Source of the DNA: Granulicella sp. L56
GTDB taxonomy: Bacteria; Acidobacteriota; Terriglobia; Terriglobales; Acidobacteriaceae
Assembly: GCF_009765835.1 (NCBI RefSeq)
Contig: NZ_LMUS01000006.1
Location: forward strand, 124,001 to 188,000
Direction: 5' to 3'
DNA: 64,000 nt
Shown: piece by piece, positions 53,649-63,414 of the stretch
Numbering within the stretch: position 1 is the first letter of the stretch
How the letters are laid out: each line of letters opens with the position of its first letter
The notes under the pieces: generated by a model
Told to the model about the DNA's origin: nothing
The model's input: only the letters and a program-made list of their open reading frames with translations
The model's database searches: none
Made by a program: the position numbers and the translations under genes

Positions 53649-56623
53649 CAGCATCGCTATCGAGATGGATCTCAGCTGCAGATGCGGTGCGGCATCTCGA
53701 ATATTTCCGCGCGGCCGAAATTCCATTAGAGCTCAGTTATATCCGGGCTCGCGCCGATGATTACTACATCTCGCTTGTGGGGGACCTATTCGAAAGAATG
53801 CAAGAAAACGCGCCAGAGTCGTTCGAATGGGCGCGATTAGGAAATGCCTTCACACAGTTTGTAGAGGATGACACTCGCGTCTTGGTGCGTTCTTTCATCA
53901 ACCGAAATGAAGCCGCCCTCTATGCTGCTGCGGCATTCTATTGTGGAGGTTTTCCAGCATCGGCTTACCTGAGCATCAGGCGTATGCAGCAGCTTCCTGA
54001 CGACGGGACAACGAGGGCCTGCTATGACCTTTTGGCCAGAACGGCAGCTCCGGTGTCTGGATTGATTGCAGGGTTATTGGCAGCATTGGACAGGGGGGAC
54101 GCTGCCTTCATTACTGCAGCCGTCACTCAGGCTGCACTGGTTGCCTCTAGCGCGCGTCTCATAGGCCCCGAAGAGTGGGTTCCGGCCCGTCTATACCAGC
54201 AACTACTCGCGCGGTTTGCTGCCGCAAACCTTCGAGCAGTTTTGCCTCTCCGACCACCCGGATTTTGGGATGCTCTCGTCAATTCGTTCCTAGCCCGAAC
54301 TCCGAATACTTGGGAATTCTTTCCTTCTCAAATTCAGGCTGTGCGCGCCGGGCTTCTGGATCGGGACATAAGCTTCACTTTGCAAATGCCGACAGGGTCA
54401 GGCAAAACAACGCTTTGCGAGACTCTGCTTTACGATCATCTTCGCCGTCATCCTTTGGATGCTGCGATTCTGCTGGTTCCGTACCGTTCATTAGCAGCTG
54501 AACTGCGAGGGAGCCTGGTTCATCACCTCAACAACATGGGTATTTCCTCGCGACCAGCTTACGGCGGAACGGTGCCTAGTGGTAATGAAGTACGTGCCCT
54601 GCAGGAAACACAACTTCTTGTTGCAACTCCTGAAGCACTTTCTGGCCTATTGAGTGCAGATCAGCAATTTCTTCAGCGCATATCGCTGGTCATTTGCGAC
54701 GAAGGCCATCTGTTAGACGAACCATCTCGCGGCATTGGGCTCGAATTGCTGTTGGCTCGTCTCCGCACTCGTGAGACGGGATCACCGCGTTTCGTGTTCG
54801 TGTCTGCGATCGTGCCAAACGTACAAGAAATTAACGCTTGGCTGGGGGGCTCACAGGATTCAATTGTTGTGAGCGACTATCGGCCAGCGGTGGCGGAATT
54901 CGCGGTACTTCAACCTCGTGAAGCGACTAACGAAGCTGTCGTTGATATGGTGGTGCACCCTCATCTACCGGAAGATGTGCAATTTACGGTGAATGCCTTC
55001 CTGTCCGCGAGTGACTTCAGATACCTCAACGAAGTGACTAAGCGTTTGAACACCTATCCTTACAAATCTTATAAAGCGCGAGCAATCGCCGCCGCCAGGA
55101 AAGCGCTTCCAATGGGTTCAGCGGTGGTTTTCTCAGCCAACAAGCGCGGGAATGCGGGAGCTGTTGGTCTTGCCGAAGAATTAATTGCGCAGGTTGCTCA
55201 TCCATTAACACTACCGATGCCCAACTCCTATGCTGCTCAGGTTCAGGTGAATAGGGCCGTGGACTATCTGCAAAGAGAGTATGGGACGGAGTGGATCGGA
55301 ACCCGCTCGCTTGGCGCAGGTGTAGTGCTACACCACGGGGATATCCCACAAGAGACTCGTGAAGTCTTGGAGGAGATGCTTCGCAACAAACAGATAGGGC
55401 TGGCAATTTGTACCTCTACACTCGCCGAAGGAGTCAACCTCCCAATCCGGACATTAGTGCTGTACTCTGTGGAGCGACGCGGCAGTGCTGGAGTCGCCGA
55501 GCCTCTTCTTTCCCGAGATATTAAAAACCTTGTTGGACGCGCTGGCAGAGCCGGTTCAAATACGAAGGGACTAGTTATTTGTGCCAACGAGAGACAATGG
55601 CCTTTGGTAGAACGGGTCGCCATACAGAGTCCTGGAGAGAACGTAAGAGGCGGGCTTCGCACTCTTCTTGATCGGCTTCGAAATGCACTAGTAGTTCAAA
55701 ATGTAACCCTAACGAATGAAGTATTGGAAAACAGCACGGGTTTACACGCGCTCGTCGACGGAATTGACTCGACATTGATCAATCTGGCCGCAGAAGAGAT
55801 TGGTGAAGAGGCGCTGATTCAGTTGGCAATTGGTATTTCCGATCGAACCTTTGCGGCACAAGAATCTGGACCCGAATCGCGCGAACTCTTGCGAACTGTG
55901 TTTCGATTACGAGCTGGACGTATTATTGCTCTCCGGACTTCCGGCCAGTTGGGATGGATTCGCGAGACCGGAGCGCGGCTCCGCATGTTGGATAAGGTAC
56001 AGCTGTATCTAGAACCGCGATTCGTGCGCTGGGAGACATTGGAAAATCCCCTCGATGATCTATTCATAGACGTGATGCTGCAATGGGCCTGGGAATACGG
56101 CAATTTGGAAAGTGACATTCGGAAAGCATATCGGCTGGAGCAGAATGTTCCTCTAGAGACAGTTAGGGCAACGTTCTTTCTCTGTGTGCGCAGATGGCTT
56201 GCCAGCGACTCCTACGTCCAAATTGCAGAATCGACGCAAACGGAAGTTGATGATGTCCTCGCAATAGTAACTGGAGCGATTGGCTTTGCGTTACAGACCG
56301 TTATAGAGCAAGGGGTAGCCTTGTTGGGAAAACTTCTGGAATCGCAGGGCCGAACTATCTCCAACTCCGTGCGCAGCTTCCCAGACTACCTTCGCTATGG
56401 AGTATCAACCGTCGGCGCTTGTGCCTTGAGCCAAGCGGGATTTAGGCACCGTCGTGCCGCGATTCTTTTGGGCGCGACTCCTGAAGTAGGAGCAGTTTCA
56501 CAGGAAGGCCGAATCATCTTGTTTGCAACTGTTGTACGGCTAATAGAAGCTGATCGTGCAGGATGGGAAGCCCGACTCGGCATTCTTGTTCTTGAAAGGA
56601 CGTTGTTCGAGGTAATTCGCTAG
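53645..56623 (+). CDS. hamB: HamB-like superfamily 2 helicase, Hachiman-like system
   Basis: 992 residues from ATG 53645 inside the last codons of hamA. Helicase motifs: FPSQIQAVRAGLL (Q-like), MPTGSGKTT (motif I), LLVPYRSLAAEL (Ia), VATPEAL (Ib), CDEGH (II), FVSAIVPN (III), TSTLAEGVNLPIRTLVL (V) and NLVGRAGRAG (VI). This resembles Ski2/Hel308-type helicases, as HamB does. The N-terminal 230 residues and a long helical C-terminus are specific. No nuclease domain is visible in this subunit. Confidence 0.75.
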   Translation: MTASLSRWISAADAVRHLEYFRAAEIPLELSYIRARADDYYISLVGDLFERMQENAPESFEWARLGNAFTQFVEDDTRVLVRSFINRNEAALYAAAAFYCGGFPASAYLSIRRMQQLPDDGTTRACYDLLARTAAPVSGLIAGLLAALDRGDAAFITAAVTQAALVASSARLIGPEEWVPARLYQQLLARFAAANLRAVLPLRPPGFWDALVNSFLARTPNTWEFFPSQIQAVRAGLLDRDISFTLQMPTGSGKTTLCETLLYDHLRRHPLDAAILLVPYRSLAAELRGSLVHHLNNMGISSRPAYGGTVPSGNEVRALQETQLLVATPEALSGLLSADQQFLQRISLVICDEGHLLDEPSRGIGLELLLARLRTRETGSPRFVFVSAIVPNVQEINAWLGGSQDSIVVSDYRPAVAEFAVLQPREATNEAVVDMVVHPHLPEDVQFTVNAFLSASDFRYLNEVTKRLNTYPYKSYKARAIAAARKALPMGSAVVFSANKRGNAGAVGLAEELIAQVAHPLTLPMPNSYAAQVQVNRAVDYLQREYGTEWIGTRSLGAGVVLHHGDIPQETREVLEEMLRNKQIGLAICTSTLAEGVNLPIRTLVLYSVERRGSAGVAEPLLSRDIKNLVGRAGRAGSNTKGLVICANERQWPLVERVAIQSPGENVRGGLRTLLDRLRNALVVQNVTLTNEVLENSTGLHALVDGIDSTLINLAAEEIGEEALIQLAIGISDRTFAAQESGPESRELLRTVFRLRAGRIIALRTSGQLGWIRETGARLRMLDKVQLYLEPRFVRWETLENPLDDLFIDVMLQWAWEYGNLESDIRKAYRLEQNVPLETVRATFFLCVRRWLASDSYVQIAESTQTEVDDVLAIVTGAIGFALQTVIEQGVALLGKLLESQGRTISNSVRSFPDYLRYGVSTVGACALSQAGFRHRRAAILLGATPEVGAVSQEGRIILFATVVRLIEADRAGWEARLGILVLERTLFEVIR

Positions 56624-56665
56624 GGAGCTTGAGGCCACATGCGTTTTGAATGAGATTAAACAAAT

Positions 56666-59452
56666 TCAGAGAGCTAATCCAAGGCCAGCGGCGGGTGGCT
56701 TACTCAAAGGCAGGGCCTGGTCCAGGCCGACACTTGCTACCGGATTCTGACTCTTGCCTAACTCAATCGCTGATAACTTTGTTACATTCCGGCTTAGGCG
56801 TTGGGCGAGCGTGGCTTCGTCGTTCGTGAAAATCTGTGCATCATGCGAAGCCCGTGAGACGGAGACATAGGCAAAGCGGCTGTTGACGAGTTCCGGGTGA
56901 ACTTCCGTGTCCATGTTCACCAGCACGCGCTCCGACGTGAGACCCTGAGAGCTGTGCGAGGTCACGGCATAGCCATGATCGAAGTGCCGCATCTGGTCGG
57001 CATCGAAGCGCACGATTCTGTCTTTCGTGCCATCCATGCGAACGCTGATCTTTCCGTCACCCCCGATGCTCTGGATGATGCCGAGATCACGATTGGCTAC
57101 CTGCAAATCCCTTTGCGGAGCTGTAAATTGTATTTTGTCTCCTAAAGCAAACTCGCGCTCGATCTCGCGGTAGGCTGCGATGCCGCGCAGCCGCGATGGG
57201 TCATAGGTGACTTGCTGGCCGTCCTGCTTCTGTACGGTGACAAGATTCTCTTTCGGGTTTGTGCTGACGACGCGAGCGTAGCTTCGACTCTCGATGTCAT
57301 GCTCTTTGCTGCCACGGGTGTAATGCAGGACATCTCCGGGCTCATAACGACTGGCCCACCCTCTGTCCGCGCCTGTCATATCATTGCGCGGCGCGAGCAC
57401 GCGCATGGAATGGTCTTTCGAGTCCACGAAGCCAAGCGCCTGCAACTCCTGCCGCACGGCCTGATTGATGGCGCGGCGCGAAGCGTTATCCGGCGACACG
57501 ATGAGCGTGTTTTCGGGACGTTCGGCATAGCTCTTTGCGATAGCCGCGATGCGCTCCTGCGGGTCAACAATCTCTGTAATTCGTCCCTGCTGCGAAAGCA
57601 TCTCGACGCCGATGGCCGTCTCATTGTTGGACAGGTGCTCAACGGCTTTGAGTAGCGCGGGATCTTTCTGGCGCATGATCTGGTCAAGCTGCGCGGTCTT
57701 CATGCCCGCTTCCTGTAGCTGCTCGAAAGGCTTTCCGGCATCGACGCCCTGATGCTGGCGGGTGTCGCCAATCAACAAAACCTTGTCCTGCGGACCAACC
57801 TTATGAAGAAAGTCGCGCATCTGCTGCGTCGATGCCAGCGAGGATTCATCGACCATATAGAGATGCTTGTTCGCAGGATCGCCGGCGGCCTGCAGGCCGC
57901 CGCCTGCCAGGAAGCGTTGCAACGTGTCCGCCTTGATTCCAGTATCTCGGAGCTGCTTCGCGGCACGCGAAGTCGGTGCAAAACCTTCCACGGCGTAGCC
58001 ATTCTTTTCGGCTCCTTCGCGTATGAGAGAAAGCACGGAAGTTTTGCCACTGCCTGCCCGCCCCTGCAATCCCTGTATCCGATCGCGTGAGGTAAGAACC
58101 TCCTCAACAACCCTCTTTTGGGCGGCATTGAAATGAGGGTGAGAATCCGCAAGAGGGACTGCGGAATCAATCGGCATGATCTGCGGTGCGCGGCTCTGCC
58201 CGTCCTGCACCTTCTGGACGATTTCACTCTCGGCTTTGATGGTCGCCGCCGTCGTGAACCTGCGTCCCGCCCTGGGGCCATCATCTGCAATCTCTTTGAA
58301 CTCGCCGGAAGCGACACGAGCCTCGAAGCTGGCGCGAACCTCCGGGTAGGTCATCTGGCCCATGCCCCGGCGCAACGCATCGACATAAAGCGCCCGTTCG
58401 TCCACGACCGCCTCACGCTCGAAGCTCTTATCGCGGGCGAAGGTGACGGCCTCGCGTATCTGCTGGCGGCGCTCCTGTTCCGGTCGCTCCTGCGCCTGTT
58501 CCTTCCTGCGCTCTCGCGCCTCGGACACCACCCTATCGGCCTGATTGCCGAACTCATCGGCAATCTGTTTGTGCGCGGCCAGGATTTGATCGGGAGACAG
58601 GATGACTTTCTTATCGCGGGTGTTATGCGCGGCAATCTGTGCGGCCTCCGGCCCGGTAAAACCGCTACGGGATAAAGCCTCTTCGATCTGCTGGCGGCGC
58701 GGGCTGGAGGCGTCAAGATAATCCTGCGTGTAGCCTTTTATGTCCGGTGCGCCGCTCTTGCCGGGTTCTATTTCATAACCGAGAGAGCGCAGCTTGTAGG
58801 TGAGATGAGATTGATAGACGGCGGTAGCAAACTGCTGGCTTTCAAACAGCGAGTGCGGCTGCAACGCCCGCATCCTGCCGTTATCGCGCTCGGTCATATT
58901 GAACACCACAACATGAGTATGGAGCTGCGGTGCAGCGTAGCCGTCTACCGGGCGGGCGGTGTCATGCTCGAACTTGGCCGCTGCAAACTTCCCGGTGGTC
59001 TCGGCGGGAGAATTACCGCCGATGCGGGCCTGCGTGTATCTTTCCAGTTCATTCAAGGCGACATTGACCGCCTCACGGTGCGCCTCGCGCACCCGGTCAT
59101 CGCCGCCCACAAGTGCCGTCAGAGAGATGGACTTGGGCGCGGAAAAGGTAGCGTCCCAACCTGCACGATGCTCGACGGGAGAGACCATGTTGCCCTCTGC
59201 GTTTTTGTACTCATGGACAACGCGATGCAGAACTAATTGCTTGCCGGACTCCGGGTGCTGGCCTTCGGAGAGGCGGGCAAACTCCTCGGCTCCCACAGCA
59301 CCCGACAGGCCGAAGTCCTCGGCCAGCTTGCCGTGCCATTCCCCCTGTATGGTGTCGCCCTGCTTCCAATAGTTCTGCTCGGCAGCGGTGAACTCTTTGG
59401 CATGGTAGGTCTGTGCCTGGCTTGCGGAGAGCGGTTTCGAGATATTCAGCAT
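56666..59452 (-). CDS. MOBF-family conjugative relaxase-helicase (TrwC/TraI-like)
   Basis: 928 residues; ATG 59452 with GAGGTGA upstream. N-terminal relaxase: MLNISKPLSASQAQTYHAKEF, GWDATFSAPKSISL, and the metal-binding PQLHTHVVVFN motif. Middle and C-terminus: helicase domain with LQGRAGSGKTSV (Walker A), VDESSL (Walker B), and GYAVTSHSSQGLT. It would nick oriT at the transfer strand and unwind it 5' to 3'. It lies 9 bp after traD on the same strand. Length is close to TrwC (966). Confidence 0.93.
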   Translation of the reverse strand: MLNISKPLSASQAQTYHAKEFTAAEQNYWKQGDTIQGEWHGKLAEDFGLSGAVGAEEFARLSEGQHPESGKQLVLHRVVHEYKNAEGNMVSPVEHRAGWDATFSAPKSISLTALVGGDDRVREAHREAVNVALNELERYTQARIGGNSPAETTGKFAAAKFEHDTARPVDGYAAPQLHTHVVVFNMTERDNGRMRALQPHSLFESQQFATAVYQSHLTYKLRSLGYEIEPGKSGAPDIKGYTQDYLDASSPRRQQIEEALSRSGFTGPEAAQIAAHNTRDKKVILSPDQILAAHKQIADEFGNQADRVVSEARERRKEQAQERPEQERRQQIREAVTFARDKSFEREAVVDERALYVDALRRGMGQMTYPEVRASFEARVASGEFKEIADDGPRAGRRFTTAATIKAESEIVQKVQDGQSRAPQIMPIDSAVPLADSHPHFNAAQKRVVEEVLTSRDRIQGLQGRAGSGKTSVLSLIREGAEKNGYAVEGFAPTSRAAKQLRDTGIKADTLQRFLAGGGLQAAGDPANKHLYMVDESSLASTQQMRDFLHKVGPQDKVLLIGDTRQHQGVDAGKPFEQLQEAGMKTAQLDQIMRQKDPALLKAVEHLSNNETAIGVEMLSQQGRITEIVDPQERIAAIAKSYAERPENTLIVSPDNASRRAINQAVRQELQALGFVDSKDHSMRVLAPRNDMTGADRGWASRYEPGDVLHYTRGSKEHDIESRSYARVVSTNPKENLVTVQKQDGQQVTYDPSRLRGIAAYREIEREFALGDKIQFTAPQRDLQVANRDLGIIQSIGGDGKISVRMDGTKDRIVRFDADQMRHFDHGYAVTSHSSQGLTSERVLVNMDTEVHPELVNSRFAYVSVSRASHDAQIFTNDEATLAQRLSRNVTKLSAIELGKSQNPVASVGLDQALPLSKPPAAGLGLAL

Positions 59453-59461
59453 GGCGTCACC

Positions 59462-61462
59462 TCAACCGTGAGTAATCACATTCTGTTCTTCATGGGCATC
59501 GGGGGCGGTAGAGAGCTCCGGCTCTAACACCTCTGAGGTTGCAGGCTCATTGGGTTCGGGGGCCGGAGCTGAGGCTTCCGGCTCCTGCTTCAGTTCCGCC
59601 TCCGGCCTGCCGCCGCGCACGGCTTTGGGATCGTAAGGCAGCTTGTCGTCCGTGCGTTCGCGCAGCTCGAACGGCTTGGCGACCTCCGGCATATCGAAGT
59701 ATGGAAACGAAAAGAAGGTCACATAATTCTGATATTTCATAAAGGCGTGAAGATCGGGGAGGCCGGAGATTTCCGACTCCAATACCAGCGGCTCAACCTG
59801 CCTTTCGAGGGTGAAGTTGTGCCCCGCGCGTGTTCCATCAAAGTGCGTCTCGCGCAGCCGCTCAATCTCAACCTTGCCGATGAATTTGCTCACCCATTCA
59901 CCCGCGTTCGGCTCCTTCGTCGTGAGCCAAACGCTGGTCGCGGGCTGGGACAGCATCACCTCCGCCAGATGCCCATACAGGTATTCAAGCTGCGCCTTCC
60001 CTTGGAAGCCAAGCACTACGGGATTCCGTCCCTTCCTTCCCTCGGTGATCGCCGTATGAAGCTGCGGCAACTTCTGCAAGCTCGCCAGCTCGTCAATCAC
60101 AAACCAGACACGCTTCTGGTCTTTCGTCGGCTCATTCAGCAGCCGCAACACCAGCCAGTCAATCCACAAACTCTGCAAAGGCCGGAGGGCTTCGCGCTCG
60201 GCTGGCAGAGAGGTAATGAAGACCCAACCCTGCCGCTTCTCAGCCCATTCCGTTGCCGTCCATGCGCCATTGCCTTCCTCTCTCTTGGGAAGCAAACGCA
60301 GGCTATCCGCGACCAATCCAAGCGAGCCAAGAACCCCGGCCCGCTGCTGGTGTGCTCGTGGGTCGATCAGGTGTGCGTGCTCGGTGCCTTTCAGTCGGCG
60401 GTCGATCTCGTCCGGGTTCGACATCCACTGCACCAGGTCGTCGGGCGTCGGCCCATAGGCCATCAGAAAGGCAAAGATTTTCTGCGGCGATTCGATAAAA
60501 AACTCGCCCTTGCGATCTTGCGGCGGCTGGAAGAGAGACGCAGCCAGGGCCTTTGCTTCGGAGCGGCTGCGCAGCTCCTCGGCTGGTCCCCAATACGGGC
60601 AACGTTTGTCTAGCGGATTGAGGATCACATCACCGCGTGTAGGGTCGTAAAATCGCTTCACGAACTCGCGTGCCGGGTCATACACGATGGCCGAATCTTC
60701 CCGGCCTCGCACCTGCCGGAGCACCTGAAAAAGCATCGCGGACTTACCGGCCCCGGTATCCCCAATGATCTGCATGTGCTGTGCTTCGGCCTTCGCCGGA
60801 ATCCGAATCATCTCTTTCATGCCATCGCTTTTGAAGCCGATGCCATTCCCTTTGACCGTGCGATTGAACTCTTGCGGCGTAAGCCGTTCCGGACCTTTCA
60901 GCCGCCGTCCGTACTTGAGTGATTTCTGGCGCTTCACGTCCTTGATGACGGCGAACGGCAGGAGTACCAGAAAGAGTCCCGCGCCACAAAGTAGCGGAGC
61001 TTTTAAGATCGCGGACAGATCGTTACCCTTATAGATGGATACCTTGAGGTAGTCGCACAACCGGGCGTCCACGTAGCTCCGCACCGGGCCGCGAAAGAGC
61101 AAGTCCTCCCCATGCTGGAGCGCAGCGGAGGAAAGCGCCAGAGGGATGATTCGGCCTCCCGGCTCCACGGTCTTACCACGCACTACATCATCATTCATGG
61201 CAGGACTCGGCTTAACGCCGCGTCCCGTCAGAAAAAGCATCCGGTACTGGCTGCGGTGCGTGCGACTGAGCGACCCGAATATCGAAGTACGCACATAAAC
61301 CGGCGTGTAGAACCGCTGCAAGGGCATACCGATGAACCGAAGTCGGCCATACAAGAACAGGAGCGTAAGAATGATGGCGGCAATGATCGCGCCATAGGTA
61401 TAGATGGGCCGGTTCTGCGGCCAGATGATTGTTTCTTTGCGACCCCATGTAGCCTTTGCCAT
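59462..61462 (-). CDS. TraD-like type IV coupling ATPase, element 2
   Basis: 666 residues; ATG 61462 with AAGGAG upstream. Two membrane segments (YTYGAIIAAIILTLLFLYG and near 155-175), then the VirD4/TrwB ATPase with IGDTGAGKSAM (Walker A), WFVIDELASLQ (Walker B), and a C-terminal acidic/proline tail. It links the relaxosome to the secretion channel. Its N-terminal layout matches the partial protein at 1-291. It starts 4 bp after mobC and ends 9 bp before the relaxase. Confidence 0.93.
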   Translation of the reverse strand: MAKATWGRKETIIWPQNRPIYTYGAIIAAIILTLLFLYGRLRFIGMPLQRFYTPVYVRTSIFGSLSRTHRSQYRMLFLTGRGVKPSPAMNDDVVRGKTVEPGGRIIPLALSSAALQHGEDLLFRGPVRSYVDARLCDYLKVSIYKGNDLSAILKAPLLCGAGLFLVLLPFAVIKDVKRQKSLKYGRRLKGPERLTPQEFNRTVKGNGIGFKSDGMKEMIRIPAKAEAQHMQIIGDTGAGKSAMLFQVLRQVRGREDSAIVYDPAREFVKRFYDPTRGDVILNPLDKRCPYWGPAEELRSRSEAKALAASLFQPPQDRKGEFFIESPQKIFAFLMAYGPTPDDLVQWMSNPDEIDRRLKGTEHAHLIDPRAHQQRAGVLGSLGLVADSLRLLPKREEGNGAWTATEWAEKRQGWVFITSLPAEREALRPLQSLWIDWLVLRLLNEPTKDQKRVWFVIDELASLQKLPQLHTAITEGRKGRNPVVLGFQGKAQLEYLYGHLAEVMLSQPATSVWLTTKEPNAGEWVSKFIGKVEIERLRETHFDGTRAGHNFTLERQVEPLVLESEISGLPDLHAFMKYQNYVTFFSFPYFDMPEVAKPFELRERTDDKLPYDPKAVRGGRPEAELKQEPEASAPAPEPNEPATSEVLEPELSTAPDAHEEQNVITHG

Positions 61463-61466
61463 TGCT

Positions 61467-61838
61467 TTATCTCCTTCCTTCGGCCAGGAGCTTTCCGGCC
61501 ATCTCGTGTTTCAAATTACTGATCTGGTCAAGCAGTTTGTCGAACGCTTCGAGCGAGAGATTCTGTCCTGCGGCGAGCGGTCGCAGGACATTCACAAGCA
61601 GGAGCCGAACACCCAAAACCTCGATCAGCGTCGGATCGCTGACTCCGTTCTCTGTCCGACCCAACTCAGTCAGAATGAGATTCCGGATAAGCTCGCCAGG
61701 CGTCGTGCCGATATCCCCGCAATGCTTTTCCAGTGCTGCAAGCTCTTCTGTATTGAGCTTCGTTCCGGCTGTCTTGAGGCGATAGCCAGCGCGTTTGATG
61801 GCCTTCTCTGCAAGCTTCGTTTCATCAAGTAAGTGCAT
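61467..61838 (-). CDS. MobC-like relaxosome accessory protein, element 2
   Basis: 123 residues; ATG 61838 with GAGGAAT upstream. TKLNTEELAALEKHCGDIGTTPGELIRNLI is a ribbon-helix-helix pattern; DPTLIEVLGVRLLLVNVL is shared with the MobC-like protein at 291-716. It lies between oriT and traD and probably binds the repeats at 61856-61960. Confidence 0.7.
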   Translation of the reverse strand: MHLLDETKLAEKAIKRAGYRLKTAGTKLNTEELAALEKHCGDIGTTPGELIRNLILTELGRTENGVSDPTLIEVLGVRLLLVNVLRPLAAGQNLSLEAFDKLLDQISNLKHEMAGKLLAEGRR

Positions 61839-61855
61839 CGGAAATTCCTCGAAAA

Positions 61856-62007
61856 GTCAGAGCGCCCCGAAACGCCCCAAGGCGCTCGAAAGCGCTCTGA
61901 CTACTGCAAGTCCTTTGTTTGCCGTAAGCATTTCAGAGCGCTTTATAGCGCTCCAGCACGACCCTATGAGGGGTGGAGTGTCGAGATACACCCGGTGCGA
62001 AGCACCG
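61856..62007 (-). other. Putative oriT region of element 2
   Basis: The 200-bp gap has a 10-bp dyad GTCAGAGCGC / GCGCTCTGAC (61856-61901), more GAGCGC/GCGCTC words at 61882, 61936 and 61948, then CCCTATGAGGG, GTGTC, ATACACCCG and a perfect hairpin CGGTGC-GAA-GCACCG (61993-62007). The last part matches 907-952 in layout. On the minus strand the hairpin is followed by GGTGTATCTCGACACTCC, where a MOBF nick is expected. The GAGCGC words are probable MobC/relaxase sites. Confidence 0.6.
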
Positions 62008-62038
62008 CTCCGGTACTGCCACGGATGTAGAGGGATAA

Positions 62039-62350
62039 TCATGCTCTCCGAACCACCTCGTTTTCTGCTGGCTCCACCCCGGTCGAAGGCTTCTTTGCGC
62101 TGCGAGAAGCCTTCGTTCCATTAGCGCGACGGGCCTTCAGAAGCTCCGGCACATCCTTGCATTTATCGGAGGCTCGAAAGGCTGCGAAATCACGGTCTTT
62201 GTCGAAGAGATATTCGAGACCTTTATTGATGACTTCATCAGGCGTTGCGCCGATGAAAGCCGCGTATTGATTGATCTGCGTAACGACCGGCTCATTGAAC
62301 CGGACGTGGGCTGTTACGCGGCGGATTTGGGTGACTTCGATGAGTGGCAT
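62039..62350 (-). CDS. Small protein, possible ribbon-helix-helix DNA binder
   Basis: 103 residues from ATG 62350 (AAAAGGAGAACGCAA before it). VRFNEPVVTQINQYAAFIGATPDEVINKGLEYLFDKD is a beta-helix-helix pattern similar to ribbon-helix-helix proteins, and the tail is basic. It is 25 bp after the primase gene and next to oriT, so it may be a regulator or another relaxosome part. Confidence 0.6.
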   Translation of the reverse strand: MPLIEVTQIRRVTAHVRFNEPVVTQINQYAAFIGATPDEVINKGLEYLFDKDRDFAAFRASDKCKDVPELLKARRANGTKASRSAKKPSTGVEPAENEVVRRA

Positions 62351-62375
62351 TTGCGTTCTCCTTTTGAGGGTGAAA

Positions 62376-63326
62376 TCAGACGGTCTTTCTGCGGGCAATC
62401 ATGCGTTCTGCCGTCGCCGCAATCTCCCGCGCACGAGCGGAGCAAAGTGCGGCGGGAAGCTCGAAGCGGCGGCGTGATTCAAGCATGATGATTACGTCAT
62501 CGAAGCGGATGCCTTCGATGAACCACAGGCGAGCCGAAGCGACATCGACGGTGCGCTGCGCGTAATAGAGAGGATTGGGCTTATCAGAGCGCCGCGAAGC
62601 CAGCTCTCGCGTCAGTTTGACGGCATCTTTGCCGTGAGCAAGCTGATCGGAAACCCATGCCCAATCGCTCTCCGAATTGCTGTGCTTCGATGGCGGTTTA
62701 CGCGGCGTCGAAGTAGCAGTGAAGAGCATGGCATCGGCCGTGCCAGCGTCAAGCTGAAAGTCATCGGGAGTCCAGATGGAATCATCGGGGTATTCGACCA
62801 TTACTTTGAAGGCTGGGTCATACTTCCGATTCAAGAAACCGGGGACACGCAGGACACGGTTGCAGTCAGTGCAAGCGATGTCCGCGCCGAAGCCGATAGC
62901 GAGGAGCTTAAGCATCTGTTCCTGCTGCGGAAAGTCGAATCCTTCCACTCGCCAAAGCACCTGATACTTGCCGGGGGATGTTGAGAGAATCGAAGTCGGG
63001 GGCGGCACGAGTTGCGATGCCCGCAGCACGGCGAGCCGGGCATCTCCATCGGTGTCGATGTCTATATATAGATGGCGCACGGAAGCGATGCACTCTTTGG
63101 TACGTTTCCGGCTGCCAGGACGAAGCGGATTGGCAGCGACATAGATGTTGTTGCGGCCATGTTGGTTCTCATAGGAGAGCCAAGCCATATACCGTGTTTC
63201 CAACGCGCCCTCCAATTGCACGACTCTTTGCATGGGAGCTGCGGCATCCTGCCTGCGAAGCAGGATCGCAATGGTCTCTTCCGGGGCAAAACAACGTCTG
63301 AGGAAGCTGGCGGCGATCTGGCTCAT
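62376..63326 (-). CDS. RepB-like DNA primase
   Basis: 316 residues; ATG 63326 with AAGAGGTG upstream. The RepB_primase pattern is clear: NIYVAANPLRPGS, RHLYIDIDTDGDARLAVL (two catalytic aspartates) and SILSTSPGKYQVLWRVEGFD, RVPGFLNRKYDP. In RSF1010-type plasmids this enzyme primes replication from single-strand origins, useful after conjugation. No matching helicase is visible. Same strand as ssb with a hairpin between. Confidence 0.88.
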   Translation of the reverse strand: MSQIAASFLRRCFAPEETIAILLRRQDAAAPMQRVVQLEGALETRYMAWLSYENQHGRNNIYVAANPLRPGSRKRTKECIASVRHLYIDIDTDGDARLAVLRASQLVPPPTSILSTSPGKYQVLWRVEGFDFPQQEQMLKLLAIGFGADIACTDCNRVLRVPGFLNRKYDPAFKVMVEYPDDSIWTPDDFQLDAGTADAMLFTATSTPRKPPSKHSNSESDWAWVSDQLAHGKDAVKLTRELASRRSDKPNPLYYAQRTVDVASARLWFIEGIRFDDVIIMLESRRRFELPAALCSARAREIAATAERMIARRKTV

Positions 63327-63373
63327 AGCAACACCTCTTGCGAGCGCGAACGTGCGGGCGTTTTAGCAGAAGA

Positions 63374-63397
63374 GAAGCCCGGCTTTCACCGGGCTTC
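63374..63397 (-). terminator. Terminator between ssb and the primase gene
   Basis: GAAGCCCGG-ctttca-CCGGGCTTC, 9-bp perfect stem, followed on the minus strand by TCTTCTGCTAAAA. It lies 17 bp after the ssb stop. Confidence 0.65.
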
Positions 63398-63414
63398 AGT
63401 GACGAGGAGATGGC

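Noticed and set aside
59747..60613. 288-codon plus-strand open frame opposite traD
   Set aside because: Antisense shadow; the TraD motifs on the other strand are certain.
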